DNA from: JBBAGC01 sp964491265
GTDB lineage: Bacteria; Spirochaetota; UBA4802; UBA5550
Assembly: GCA_964491265.1 (NCBI GenBank)
Contig: CAZBFP010000001.1
Span: 1 to 64,000 of the forward strand
Length of the DNA stretch: 64,000 nt
Direction: 5' to 3'
A model generated the notes under the pieces. That model was not told where the DNA came from. It ran no database searches and worked only from the letters and a program-made list of their open reading frames with translations. Shown piece by piece: positions 16,508 through 25,320 of this stretch (the stretch's first letter is position 1; each line of letters begins with the position of its first letter). The position numbers were made by a program, and so were the translations under genes.

Positions 16508-16846
16508 TTAAAAAGATTTGATAGGATTTACATAATCCCAAAAAGGTTGATATGCATCATGCATATATACATAAACTATATTATTTTCTATTTTATATGA
16601 ATAAGCAATCTCAGTCTCAGCATCATTATCAATCATAAACCCCTTTAATAAGTCTTTGACAGGATTCCCTGCTGATATATGATCCCTCATATCAGCAGCA
16701 TATTCTTGATAATGAATTTCCCCAAAGTAATTACTTATATAAATATTTCCATTGTATTGAATTGTTATTTTTATAATTCTTTTATCTTCATCGGTTTCAA
16801 GAATAGGTTGTCTTTTGGAGTTTATGTTTACTACTTTTTTCTTCAT
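16508..16846 (-). CDS. Small hypothetical protein, copy A of a duplicated pair
   Basis: 112 residues, family unknown. It is a close paralogue of the gene at 18798-19136: both start KKKVVNINSKRQPILETDE, continue IIKITIQYNGNIYI and NYFGEIHYQ, and end in a different aromatic-rich tail. The start at 16846 follows GGAGG; the longer start at 16858 overlaps that site. No signal peptide or membrane helix. The pattern of hydrophobic strands suggests a small alpha/beta fold. Duplicated small acidic-aromatic proteins with conserved starts and divergent ends recall immunity proteins, but no toxin is in the window. Confidence 0.6.
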   Translation of the reverse strand: MKKKVVNINSKRQPILETDEDKRIIKITIQYNGNIYISNYFGEIHYQEYAADMRDHISAGNPVKDLLKGFMIDNDAETEIAYSYKIENNIVYVYMHDAYQPFWDYVNPIKSF

Positions 16847-17049
16847 AAAAACCTCCACAAAATTAAGTGTCTGCTGCTGAATTATTCAAGGGATGATTCC
16901 TCATAGAGAGCTGATAGTAAATCAGGGGCAGAATCCGGATTCCCCGTATTGAACCTCCCCCTGACTGAACAACCAATAATAAGCAATGCGATTGAGAAAC
17001 AAAATAAATCCAGATCCTAAATTGAGTTATAACTCTCAGGAAGTCTGTT

Positions 17050-17547
17050 CTAAAACCTTCTCGCTGCTCTTACTGAACCTTCAAAATGTTTATTCGCAGT
17101 AAAAATATTTTTTGTAAAAGGAACAATTCTCCATGCTTCAAAAGGCCCCGCCTCTGAAGATGACCAGCATCCCTCAAGTGTATTAATATTGCCGGATTTA
17201 TCCAGTACATAAATCATAACCTCTAATTCATCTTTTGACGGCAGAAACCAGTCACTGTAGCCCCCATACTTTAATGTTTTACATACTCTCGCCGCATAAT
17301 CTTCACGGTCGTCCCATCGCTCTTTTTGACCGATTGCAGAAACAATTATTTCAGTATTGGATTTTCCGCTTCCGATCTCTGTTCCCGTTAAACCGACAGA
17401 TTCACCATCATAATCACCCCAGGGCTTATCTTCGAACTCAGTCTCTTCAGGTGCAGCCTCCAGATACCTCCATCCATCTGAATTATCGCCTTTATCATAA
17501 AAAATTATACCGCCTGCCGGCCCTTTGTCACCTGCTTTGTACTCCAT
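17050..17547 (-). CDS. DUF1566/Lcl-type domain protein
   Basis: A 165-residue protein with the signature of the Lcl C-terminal (DUF1566) domain: GPAGGIIFYDKG at the start, GGYSDWFLPSKDEL in the middle and CWSSSE followed by a C-terminal VRAARRF. That fold is related to C-type-lectin-like and formylglycine-like domains and is often secreted, but no signal peptide is visible here. AGGAGGAG lies directly before the ATG. The role is unknown; binding of a surface ligand is the usual guess for the family. It lies between unrelated small genes on the same strand. Confidence 0.75.
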   Translation of the reverse strand: MEYKAGDKGPAGGIIFYDKGDNSDGWRYLEAAPEETEFEDKPWGDYDGESVGLTGTEIGSGKSNTEIIVSAIGQKERWDDREDYAARVCKTLKYGGYSDWFLPSKDELEVMIYVLDKSGNINTLEGCWSSSEAGPFEAWRIVPFTKNIFTANKHFEGSVRAARRF

Positions 17548-17704
17548 ACACTCCTCCTATTATATTTTATATATGAGTTTATTTTGCAAAAGCGGCGATT
17601 ATTTTATCTCTTATTAACGATTCATCCGCATACTTTAGGGGTTCACTCCATATTCTGGAGAATCATATTAAATTATTAATTACTGAATAACCGGCATGAC
17701 TTTC

Positions 17705-17953
17705 CTAGTCCTGTTTGTGATTCGGATATAATCTCCTTAATTCTTCAATTGCACGGTATAACTCACTATCAACCTTTGAAGCATCAAAAGTAACACCGTG
17801 ATGAGTAGCCCCGATATTAAAAGTGATTCCATCATCTTCCTTTGTGATATTTATATAGTGATGAGGACCAAAGACAATTTTCACTTTATCTGCTTTTATT
17901 AATGAATTTTTACCATTAATTGAAATATTGAGCCGCTGTCTCATCTCTTTCAT
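17705..17953 (-). CDS. Small hypothetical protein
   Basis: 82 residues with no recognised family. ATG at 17953 is preceded by GAGGAGGA, so the longer start at 17974 is rejected. The sequence alternates strands and turns (KVKIVFGPHHYINIT, then ITFNIGATHHGVTFDA) and ends in a helix with LRRLYPNHKQD. His pairs occur twice, which could bind metal. No membrane segment. It sits alone between small genes of the same orientation; function unknown. Confidence 0.5.
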   Translation of the reverse strand: MKEMRQRLNISINGKNSLIKADKVKIVFGPHHYINITKEDDGITFNIGATHHGVTFDASKVDSELYRAIEELRRLYPNHKQD

Positions 17954-18126
17954 ACTATCCTCCTCATGTATCATAATTATTACCTCATTTTTTTTAATGT
18001 GTAGATTTTACTGCAATTCCCGGAAAACTTTAATTCCTCAATATATATCAACACTTCCCAGCGGGGATATCCCAATTCATATCGATTTTTTTTTAGACAG
18101 GTATAATTAGACTTTTGCCTGGACAA

Positions 18127-18594
18127 TCAACTATCTTCATAATCCTCAATTTCAAAAACCTCATACTCCAGATTATCATAAATACTCCAGTTAACCGTTT
18201 TATAATCAGAGCCGGCCTCAACAATCTTCTCCGGCTCACTTCCATCATCCGGAAAAACAGTAAGCAAATAAACAATATTATTCCCGTTATGAATTACCCC
18301 TTCACATTCAGTATCAGGGCCGTCGATTCCCCAGTAATAACGGAAAGTTAAATCAGGGTATATATCTGAGAGGTGTTTAAAAAGATCTTCAGGTTCAATA
18401 TTGAGTGAGAAGAATTTCCATATTATATACCCATCGTTTAACGACCCTGCATAGAGTTTGGTAGAAAGAATAGAAATTCTATTCCCGTATTTATCTTCTT
18501 CAAGGTCAATTAACTGCTTATGGCTTGAACAAAACCTGTCCAGATCCTCTTTGTTTCCTGTAATAACTGCACTGCCGCCGCAGGTGGAACCCAT
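18127..18594 (-). CDS. Small hypothetical protein
   Basis: 155 residues, unrecognised. The start at ATG 18594 follows AGAGGAT. An N-terminal MGSTCGGSAVITGNKEDL segment is followed by alternating strands (SILSTKLYAG, YIIWKFFSL) and an acidic aromatic C-terminus (VNWSIYDNLEYEVFEIED). The pattern is like that of proteins measuring or binding something in the cytoplasm, or like immunity proteins, but nothing specific can be claimed. No signal peptide. Confidence 0.5.
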   Translation of the reverse strand: MGSTCGGSAVITGNKEDLDRFCSSHKQLIDLEEDKYGNRISILSTKLYAGSLNDGYIIWKFFSLNIEPEDLFKHLSDIYPDLTFRYYWGIDGPDTECEGVIHNGNNIVYLLTVFPDDGSEPEKIVEAGSDYKTVNWSIYDNLEYEVFEIEDYEDS

Positions 18595-18797
18595 AATTAT
18601 CCTCTCTATCTTTATAACCATGTACTTTATGAATCAATACTCTTGCGTTTTTTTGCAGGCCTTATTTTACCATATTTTTCTAAGAAATGTCAAGTTTTAA
18701 TAAAAACGAAGAATTTAATGGTTAATCAGCCTGGATTTCCCGGAATGTACTCTTTTTGTAAAACTCGTCCGAATATTCTTTTTCAGAGCTTTATCTA

Positions 18798-19136
18798 TTA
18801 AATATAATCATAATCATTTATGCAATCCCAATATTGAATATTAAGGTCATGTATATATTCATAAACCCTAACACCTTCTATTCGATAAGAATAAGGGACT
18901 TCAATTTCCGCATTATTATCAATAACAAAATCTTTTAACACATCTTTAACTTCTCCGCCTTCCAAAAGAAAATCTCTTATATTAGCAGCATAGAATTGAT
19001 AATGAATCTCGCCAAAATAATTGCCTATATAAATATTACCATTATATTGAATTGTTATTTTTATAATTTTCTGCTCTTCATCAGTTTCAAGAATAGGCTG
19101 CCTTTTGGAGTTTATGTTTACTACTTTTTTCTTCAT
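18798..19136 (-). CDS. Small hypothetical protein, copy B of a duplicated pair
   Basis: 112 residues, paralogue of the gene at 16508-16846. The first 55 residues are nearly identical and the DNA around the start is almost the same for about 60 bases, so duplication is recent or maintained by conversion. The middle and C-terminus differ (KDVLKDFVIDNNAE, then YIHDLNIQYWDCIN). ATG at 19136 follows GGAGAA. Function unknown. The two copies bracket three unrelated small genes. Confidence 0.6.
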   Translation of the reverse strand: MKKKVVNINSKRQPILETDEEQKIIKITIQYNGNIYIGNYFGEIHYQFYAANIRDFLLEGGEVKDVLKDFVIDNNAEIEVPYSYRIEGVRVYEYIHDLNIQYWDCINDYDYI

Positions 19137-19277
19137 AAAATTCTCCTTATAATTAAAGCGCCTTCTCCTGAATTATTCAGGGCAGGCCCGTAATAAAAAA
19201 TCCGTATAAATCAAAGGGAGATTACAGATTGAACATCCCTCCAGATAGAGCAAAGAACATTATTTTATTTACATATT

Positions 19278-20468
19278 TCAATTACATACATTAGGGCAGC
19301 AGCAGCATGCAATAGCAGCTCCGCCGCATAAATTCCCCAGGCATTCCCTTCCCCCTTTACTGCAGCAGCAGTAAAATAAACAGGCAGCACTCAAACATTG
19401 GGCACATATACCCGGTTTATCACCGGAGCCGGAAGCCCATAGAGGATAAGGCAGCAGCATCAGCGTTACTGACAATACCGCACGTCTTATCTCAATCAAA
19501 AATCTGTTATTTGCCTGCATATTCTGGCACCTGATTTCAAGAAATGAAGCAACCTGATGCCACTTATCCCGCCAGCTGATGCTATATTTCCCTCTTTTAC
19601 AATCTGAATTACAGGCTCCAGCACCTGACGGATTGAGTCTCTTTAAGAGATTTTTATAAAGCTGTTCTCTATAAAAATCCTTTCTTTCCTCAGATAATAT
19701 AACTTTATCCATTTGCATTGCAATTTCATCATATAAACTATATAGATATTTAACAACAATTTCACGCTGATCTTTTTCAAGCAGATCAGTATCCAATGCA
19801 GCACTTAAAGCATTGAAATTTCCGGAGGCTTTGTCCTCATCAAAATCTTCAAGCGCATCAAGAACATATAATAATCTGCCGAATTTACTGAAAATTAGGC
19901 TTAAACTATCATTTCCAGGAATACCGGACTTCTTCATTGTAAGTAAAATCATCTTTTCAGTTACTTCAGAATAATATCCCAGGCGGCTGCTGAATGATTT
20001 AAGATTTACCGGAATATTATCATTTTCCCGGGCTAACTGGGTCTGCATCAACTCCCTGAACTCAAGCAAATCATCTTTTACAGGACTGAGTTTTCTCTTT
20101 TGAATTGATCTCAATATTTTAAATGGTATTCTTTTTAATATCTTTTTCTCATCCAGGATTTTATCCTCAAGAGTCATGTAGGCAAGCATGGCATTGGCAT
20201 ATGCCGCAAATTTAAGATGTGCCGGAATAGAATCCAGATCGGGTAAAGAAAAACATTTCCCGGCTGATGCAGATTCACAATATCCATCTTCCGGTGATGT
20301 ATCTTTGATTATACCTGCAAGAAATACAATATCTGAATTTAGATAAAGCCTGGGGCTTTGCCCGTATAGCCGTGCAATACTTTTACATGTACCGCAATAG
20401 AGAGACATGTAATCTTTCTTTTCATTGTTACTGAGTGAGCAGCTGTAGATTTTCACTAATCCGAACAT
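19278..20468 (-). CDS. DUF5685-family protein with Cys-rich tail
   Basis: 396 residues. The N-terminus MFGLVKIYSC...YCGTCKSIARLYG is typical of DUF5685, whose members are helical proteins of unknown role with an N-terminal Cys pair. A mostly helical core with KFGRLLYVLDALEDFDEDK follows, in which the paired acidic residues resemble a metal- or prenyl-phosphate-binding site as in squalene-synthase-like folds; this is only a resemblance. One hydrophobic stretch (AVLSVTLMLLPYPL) lies near residue 335. The last 45 residues contain about 14 cysteines, including CCCCPNVC, as if for metal binding. Cys-rich tails are common in this family. A 35-bp piece of the same gene is found behind hgcB. Confidence 0.7.
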   Translation of the reverse strand: MFGLVKIYSCSLSNNEKKDYMSLYCGTCKSIARLYGQSPRLYLNSDIVFLAGIIKDTSPEDGYCESASAGKCFSLPDLDSIPAHLKFAAYANAMLAYMTLEDKILDEKKILKRIPFKILRSIQKRKLSPVKDDLLEFRELMQTQLARENDNIPVNLKSFSSRLGYYSEVTEKMILLTMKKSGIPGNDSLSLIFSKFGRLLYVLDALEDFDEDKASGNFNALSAALDTDLLEKDQREIVVKYLYSLYDEIAMQMDKVILSEERKDFYREQLYKNLLKRLNPSGAGACNSDCKRGKYSISWRDKWHQVASFLEIRCQNMQANNRFLIEIRRAVLSVTLMLLPYPLWASGSGDKPGICAQCLSAACLFYCCCSKGGRECLGNLCGGAAIACCCCPNVCN

Positions 20469-20690
20469 ATTAGATCCTCTTAACTTTTTTTAAAATTGCT
20501 GTTTTTGATAGAAAAATTATAAGCATAAAAAAATCTTCTTCTGAATTCATTTATAAAAGATGTAGCAGATCAATACAACTGATTTTCATCCTGATAAAAA
20601 AATTACATGGCCATTTTCTGACAGTCAGAATTTGTCCATATCTTTTGATTCTTTATTGAAAATTAACTTGATAATCTTCCTGTACTCCAA
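20469..20690. other. Intergenic region
   Basis: About 220 AT-rich bases between the DUF5685 gene start and a transporter remnant. I see no gene, and no clear hairpin. Promoters for the minus-strand DUF5685 gene should lie here. Confidence 0.3.
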
Positions 20691-20984
20691 TAGGAATCTA
20701 CAGCAATTACTGTTTCATCTGCAGTTTTTCTTGCTCTCTCTGGTCATCCCTGGGCCGGCCTTATACTTTTCATTTACTCTGCAGTGGTCTCGCTGGTAGT
20801 TGAAAACTGGTTCAAGCCCCGCTTTATCGGGCAGAGAATTAAAATTAATTCTCTCTTCATACTTTTCTGTATTATAGGAGGAATGAGCTTCTTCGGAATG
20901 AGCGGTATTTTCTACGGACCGATTATAGGGATCACATTTCTGACTTTAGTAGATTTATATCACGAACGCTATGTTCAGGCTTAA
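20691..20984 (+). pseudogene. AI-2E/PerM-type transporter, C-terminal remnant
   Basis: An open frame following a TAG stop encodes AITVSSAVFLALSGHPWAG, then IYSAVVSLVVENWFKPRFIG, then FFGMSGIFYGPIIG and LVDLY. This is the last third of an AI-2E (PerM) family membrane transporter, with the ENxxKPxxIG and FGxxGxxxGP motifs. The N-terminal 250 residues are missing and no start or promoter is in place. The remnant ends normally. A GTG at 20784 gives a 66-codon frame but is inside the domain, so the piece is not a gene in its own right. Confidence 0.8.
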
Positions 20985-21093
20985 AGATGACTTAATACTA
21001 ACAGCTTAACCCGGAATAGTTTTGTGCCAATCTCCTTAGTGAAGAGACTCCTGCATACGCGGGAATCTCTTCACTAAGGCGCATGCTGCTGAA

Positions 21094-22737
21094 TTATTCA
21101 GGGGCATCCTCAACCTTATACTGGCTGTAGCCTCCGGATAAATTATAAACCTCTTTAAATCCAAGATTGATAAGAAGATTCTGTGCAGCATTTGCTGTTG
21201 TCCCCTTGTTACAGTGAACAACAATAGGCGCATCCCTGTCAAGCTCCACTGATCTTACTTTAAGATCCTCAAGCGGGATATTGACAGCCCCCTCAATATT
21301 CCCTTTATTGTAATCTGAACTGCTTCTCACATCAACAACTGTAAAATTACTTCTGCCTGAGTTAAGCTCCACTGCTGTAATCAGCTTTCTGCCTCTGTGG
21401 GCCGCACTTTCATGTATCATCCCTGTATACATAACCGGGTCTTTCGCAATCGAGAATGGCGGCGCGTAAGCAAGGTCAAGATGAAAGAGGTCGCCTGTTT
21501 TAGCACCCAGGGTCATGGCTGTTACAAAAACATCAATCCGTTTATCAACTCCGCGCTCACCTGTAATCTGTACTCCCAGTATTCTGTCACTCCCCGCTTC
21601 ACTTATACATTTTATAACCAGTTCCCTGCTCTCTTTAAGATATTTAGTCTGATTCTCCTTTATATTGTGACTCACCAGATAATCGATCCCCTTCTCTTTA
21701 ACCTCTTTTTCTGAAAGGCCGGTTTGAGCAACAGCAAGATCAAATACTTTAAATATCCCTGTGCCCGGCACACCCCTGAAACGGAGATCACCCCCTGTGA
21801 TTGCATCACCGGCAATCCGCCCCATCTTATTAGCAGTTGACCCCAGGGGACGATAGATATATTCACCTGTAACTGTGGACTTAACCTCGCAGCAGTCACC
21901 CACAGCATATACATCCGGAATGGAGGTCTCCATCCGGTCATCAACTATTATACCACCATGCTCACCTGTTACCATTCCGCTCTTTTTTACTAATCCCGTA
22001 TTCGGCTTAACTCCGGCAGCAACTATAACCAGGTCTGTGACAAACTCATCCCCCCTGGCAGTTACAACCCTTCTCCCGCCATCAGCAATCTCCTTTACCG
22101 AATCCCCGGTAAAAAGGTCAACCCCCTTTTCAGCAAGATGGTCCTCAATATAAACTGCCATGTCCCTGTCCATTGACGGCATAACATGTTCCGCCATCTC
22201 TATCAATGAAACGGCAATCCCCTGGAGGGTAAGGTTTTCCGCCATTTCCAGGCCTATAAAACCGCCTCCGATAATCGCCGCTTTACGCGGTTTTTTATCA
22301 ATTATAAACTTCTTAATTGAATCTGCATCTCTAACGCTGCGCACAGGGAAAACATTGGGACTATTTATACCGGGGATTGGAGGTATAAAAGGCACAGCGC
22401 CGGTAGCAAGAACAAGCCTGTCATATTTATCAGTAAAGGTTTCACCTGAAACAAGATTCTCAACCTGAAGCATTTTATTTTCAAAATCTATTTCCATCAC
22501 TTTATGCTCAGTGAAAATATCTATATTAAAACGGCTTTTAAACCATGCCGCGTTTCTTGGAGTAAGATCATCCCGTGAAATATAATCCTCACCTATATAA
22601 TATGGAAGACCGCACCCTGAATATGAAATATCCCTATCCATATCATAAATTACAATTTCATGCTCCTCGCTGTTTCTCCGCGCCTTTGCTGCAGCAGATG
22701 TGCCCCCTGCCACTGATCCTATTATTACTATTCTCAT
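21094..22737 (-). CDS. CoA-disulfide/polysulfide reductase with rhodanese domain
   Basis: About 547 residues. The N-terminal 450 form a FAD/NAD(P)H disulfide reductase of the CoA-disulfide reductase group: VIIGSVAGGTSAA for FAD, then YSGCGLPYYIG with the single redox Cys (about residue 44), then AIIGGGFIGLEMAENL for the nicotinamide cofactor. The C-terminal 90 residues are a rhodanese domain with its catalytic Cys in VHCNKGTT. Fused enzymes of this kind reduce CoA-disulfide, polysulfide or persulfide species, so it is a thiol-homeostasis or sulfur-respiration enzyme. The start at 22737 has GGTGGA upstream; the reading frame extends further but without a ribosome site. It ends an arsenic-rich region, where thiol recycling would help, though it need not belong to that operon. 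Confidence 0.88.
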   Translation of the reverse strand: MRIVIIGSVAGGTSAAAKARRNSEEHEIVIYDMDRDISYSGCGLPYYIGEDYISRDDLTPRNAAWFKSRFNIDIFTEHKVMEIDFENKMLQVENLVSGETFTDKYDRLVLATGAVPFIPPIPGINSPNVFPVRSVRDADSIKKFIIDKKPRKAAIIGGGFIGLEMAENLTLQGIAVSLIEMAEHVMPSMDRDMAVYIEDHLAEKGVDLFTGDSVKEIADGGRRVVTARGDEFVTDLVIVAAGVKPNTGLVKKSGMVTGEHGGIIVDDRMETSIPDVYAVGDCCEVKSTVTGEYIYRPLGSTANKMGRIAGDAITGGDLRFRGVPGTGIFKVFDLAVAQTGLSEKEVKEKGIDYLVSHNIKENQTKYLKESRELVIKCISEAGSDRILGVQITGERGVDKRIDVFVTAMTLGAKTGDLFHLDLAYAPPFSIAKDPVMYTGMIHESAAHRGRKLITAVELNSGRSNFTVVDVRSSSDYNKGNIEGAVNIPLEDLKVRSVELDRDAPIVVHCNKGTTANAAQNLLINLGFKEVYNLSGGYSQYKVEDAPE

Positions 22738-22783
22738 AATTCCACCTTTATATAAAATATTCTGCATCCTGATCCGACCCCTT

Positions 22784-23004
22784 CCGTGGCAATGTCATCA
22801 ATTTAAGCCCCATAAATATACCCCGGGAGCACTTCTTCGCTTTGCTTACTTCGACGAGCTCCATACAAGCAGAGTGCGCCCGGAAGGGGGAATACTAAAC
22901 TCTTTTAACAGTTCAGTATCTCAGCCTTTAAGCCCCCCTCCGGGGGGTTTGGGAGGAAGTTACGAAACTGTAAAACTCTTAACTTAATGACATTGCCCCT
23001 ACGG
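22784..23004. repeat. Inverted-repeat-bounded intergenic element
   Basis: GGCAATGTCATCAATTTAAG at 22788-22807 and CTTAACTTAATGACATTGCC at 22978-22997 are imperfect inverted partners. Between them lie further pieces shared with the dispersed G-rich repeats (CTTCTTCGCTTTGCTTACTT, GCGCCCGGAAGGGGG, CCCCCCTCCGGGGGG). No gene is seen. It separates the CoA-disulfide reductase from acr3. Confidence 0.5.
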
Positions 23005-23015
23005 TAACATGGAGG

Positions 23016-24095
23016 CTAAAAAAACTTTTTCTTTAAATACAGGGACACATTAACAAGCCCTATAAGCACCGGCACCTCAACGAGCGGCCCCACAACTGTA
23101 GCGAATGCTATTGGAGATGCAATGCCGAATACTGCAATTGCCACTGCTATTGCAAGCTCAAAGTTGTTCCCTGAAGCAGTAAAGGCCAGGGTTGCACTTC
23201 TGCTGTAATCAGCGCCGAATCTTCGTGCCATAAAAAAACTTATAAAAAACATTATAACAAAATAGGCTGTCAGCGGTATTGCTATCCATAGTACATCAAG
23301 GGGCTGGGTAATAATTTTTTCACCCTGCATGCTGAACATTACAACAATTGTAAAAAGAAGTGCTATGAGTGTTATGGGGGAGATCTTCGGAATAAAAATA
23401 TTATCATACCAGTCATGGCCTTTCATAGGGACAAGTATTACACGGCTTAAAATACCGGCTCCAAATGGTATACCCAGATATATAATTACACTTACAAAAA
23501 TATCCCACATTGTCACATCAACAACAACACCCGCAATGCCGAAAAATTCGGGTAGTACAGTAATAAACACCCATGCGTATGCACTGAATGTCACTATCTG
23601 GAATATACTGTTTAGAGCCACAAGGCCTGCGCCGTATTCGCTGCTCCCCCCTGCAAGCTGGTTCCACACAAGAACCATGGCGATGCATCTGGCAATACCC
23701 ACAAGGATAAGACCAACCATATAGTATCCCCATCTGGGATCAGGTCCGAAAAGTGCCGGCGCGATAAATCCGAAAAATCCCACTGCAAGTACAAACATAA
23801 GAATCGGGCCCGCAATCCAGTTCTGAACCAGGGAGAGGCTCAAAATTTTTGTATCTGCAAAAACCTTCGGCATGAGCTCATATTTAACCTTTGCCAGAGG
23901 AGGATACATCATTAGTATAAGCCCGAAAGCTATAAGCAGATTGGTATGCTCTCCAACAGTCAGCGCCTTATTAAAACTTTCAACAGGCCCCTGGAATAAA
24001 AAACCGATTACCACGCCAAGAGCCATGGCGAGGAATATCCAGAGTGTGAGATACCTGTCAAGAAAGGACAGTTTTTTAGTTAATGATTCAGTCAT
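23016..24095 (-). CDS. acr3: ACR3-type arsenite efflux permease
   Basis: A 359-residue inner-membrane transporter with about ten hydrophobic helices, the normal size for ACR3. The invariant Cys in GIARCIAMVLVWNQLA (helix 4) and the ASGNNFELAIAV motif near the C-terminus identify the family. It exports As(III) and probably Sb(III) using the membrane potential. The ArsR gene at 24506-24886 precedes it on the same strand, but a hairpin and repeat element of about 400 bases intervene. It has no ArsA partner, as usual for ACR3. Confidence 0.93.
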   Translation of the reverse strand: MTESLTKKLSFLDRYLTLWIFLAMALGVVIGFLFQGPVESFNKALTVGEHTNLLIAFGLILMMYPPLAKVKYELMPKVFADTKILSLSLVQNWIAGPILMFVLAVGFFGFIAPALFGPDPRWGYYMVGLILVGIARCIAMVLVWNQLAGGSSEYGAGLVALNSIFQIVTFSAYAWVFITVLPEFFGIAGVVVDVTMWDIFVSVIIYLGIPFGAGILSRVILVPMKGHDWYDNIFIPKISPITLIALLFTIVVMFSMQGEKIITQPLDVLWIAIPLTAYFVIMFFISFFMARRFGADYSRSATLAFTASGNNFELAIAVAIAVFGIASPIAFATVVGPLVEVPVLIGLVNVSLYLKKKFF

Positions 24096-24132
24096 TTTAT
24101 TCTCCTGTTATGCGAATAATTTTTTTATCTAT

Positions 24133-24159
24133 AGGCCCGCCGCCTTCGGCGGCGGGCCT
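24133..24159. terminator. GC-rich hairpin between arsR and acr3
   Basis: A 12-bp perfect stem (24133-24144 with 24148-24159) closes a three-base loop. On the minus strand it is followed by an A/T-rich run before acr3. It could act as an attenuator or just be part of the hairpin repeat family, since the same GCCGCC/GGCGGC core recurs at 28059-28093. Confidence 0.5.
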
Positions 24160-24204
24160 GTTAAATAATTATCACTTGAATAATTTATTCTTTTGTAAGT
24201 CTTT

Positions 24205-24495
24205 GCTTTGCCCCCTGTCCCCCAAAGGGGGCACGAGTTATTAATTATCAATTTGATAATTTAAATATTTATTATTATTTCTATAACTACTCCCATTTTT
24301 AATACATCTTCATCTTTAATTCGCCATGTTTGTAATGTTTCACAAGTTCAACAATATAAATAGTCGTTTGAATACTCTGATTTATCTACTAACTTAAGAT
24401 TTTCTTTTACCTGCCCCCTCCGGGGCGCCCTCTGCTTGTTCTGAGCTCGTCGAAGTAAGCAAAGCGAAGAAGTACTCCCGGGGTAGACAGGGGGC
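24205..24495. repeat. Dispersed G-rich terminal-inverted-repeat element, copy A
   Basis: The left arm at 24211-24235 is identical to the 25-bp arms of copies B and C. The interior resembles theirs (TATCAATTTGATAAT, AATACATCTTCATCTTTAA). The right arm is diverged and extended with GCGCCC and AGCAAAGCGAAGAAGTACTCC. No gene lies in the 410-base gap between acr3 and arsR. Confidence 0.6.
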
Positions 24496-24505
24496 TGACT
24501 CCTTA

Positions 24506-24886
24506 TCACTTGAATAATTTATTTTTTTGCAGTTTTAATTCATCACAGCTCAATCCGCTCTTTCTGTATTTGGCGAACCTTGCCTGATCTTTTTTCAATT
24601 CATCCGACTTACCGGTATGTTTTTTTACATGGGCCGCTATTTCACTCCCTGCTTCAGAAAATTTTTCATCAATACTGTAATAGACCCACTGGGATCTTTT
24701 ACGCTTTGAGGTGATCCCCGCACTGCTCAATCTATTAAGATGGCGCGAAGCATTGGCCTGACTTAATTCGAGGAGGGACTCAAGTTCGCAGACGCATAAC
24801 TCCCCGTTAAGAAGAAGAGAAAAAATCCGCAGCCTGGTTCCATCCCCCAGGGCTTTGTAAATATCAGCTATCTCACCTACCTTCAT
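24506..24886 (-). CDS. arsR: ArsR-family arsenite-responsive repressor
   Basis: 126 residues. KALGDGTRLRIFSLLLNGELCVCELESLL contains the ELCVCEL motif, the classical As(III)-sensing pair of cysteines on the DNA-binding helix. LSQANASRHLNRLSSAGI is the recognition helix-turn-helix. A third Cys occurs near the C-terminus (GLSCDEL), in the position some ArsR proteins use to complete the site. Upstream of the start is a dyad-rich run (ATTCATATATTCATATAATTGAATATATGAAT, around 24904-24945) likely to hold its operator. It is placed to control acr3 downstream. The last codons are duplicated at about 24168-24195. Confidence 0.92.
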   Translation of the reverse strand: MKVGEIADIYKALGDGTRLRIFSLLLNGELCVCELESLLELSQANASRHLNRLSSAGITSKRKRSQWVYYSIDEKFSEAGSEIAAHVKKHTGKSDELKKDQARFAKYRKSGLSCDELKLQKNKLFK

Positions 24887-24903
24887 CCTGCACCTTTAAA
24901 AAA

Positions 24904-24946
24904 ATTCATAAATTCATATATTCATATAATTGAATATATGAATTTA
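24904..24946. promoter_or_regulatory. AT-rich dyad upstream of arsR
   Basis: AATTCATATATTCA and TGAATATATGAATT face each other within about 35 bases immediately before the arsR start on the minus strand. Such AT-rich dyads are typical ArsR operators. Binding is inferred from position only. Confidence 0.5.
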
Positions 24947-25038
24947 TACGACAGTCGTCAAGGATTAATATTGCAGGAAATATAAATTTTCTGTTAAGAA
25001 AGCAGGTTTAATTTCTTTAAACTTGCCTGATTTTAATC

Positions 25039-25065
25039 TTGACAAAAGTATATACATAGTATAAT
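25039..25065 (+). promoter_or_regulatory. mazEF promoter
   Basis: TTGACA at 25039-25044 and TATAAT at 25060-25065 form a consensus-like promoter with a short spacer. The spacer holds the palindrome GTATATAC (25048-25055), a likely site for MazE autorepression. Confidence 0.6.
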
Positions 25066-25086
25066 TTAAATAAAGTGAGGATAAAT

Positions 25087-25320
25087 ATGAAAACAGTAAT
25101 AAAAAAATGGGGCAACAGCCTGGGTATAAGATTACCCAAATATATAACAGCAGAGTACTCATTAAAAGACGGATCATCTGTGGAAATTGAAGAAAAGGAA
25201 GGGAGAATAATTATTACCCCCCACAAAAACAGCCTCAATGAACTGCTGGATAAAATTAATTCCAACAATTTACATGATGAAATTCATACAGGCGAACCTG
25301 CGGGTAAAGAAATATGGTAA
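25087..25320 (+). CDS. mazE: MazE-type antitoxin (AbrB fold)
   Basis: 77 residues with the swapped-hairpin AbrB/SpoVT N-terminus: VIKKWGNSLGIRLPK and SSVEIEEKEGRIIITP. The C-terminal 30 residues are likely the disordered segment that plugs the MazF active site. ATG at 25087 follows GTGAGGA; the GTG at 25075 overlaps this ribosome site and is rejected. The mazF start overlaps the stop by seven bases, giving the usual coupled pair. Confidence 0.9.
   Translation: MKTVIKKWGNSLGIRLPKYITAEYSLKDGSSVEIEEKEGRIIITPHKNSLNELLDKINSNNLHDEIHTGEPAGKEIW

Noticed and set aside
15786..19136. Polymorphic-toxin immunity array
   Set aside because: The constant-head pair and small acidic genes suggest it, but there is no toxin, secretion signal or repeat-rich carrier in the window.
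20784..20984. Small independent membrane-protein gene
   Set aside because: The frame is the inside of an AI-2E transporter domain and continues upstream of its only start codon, so it is a remnant.
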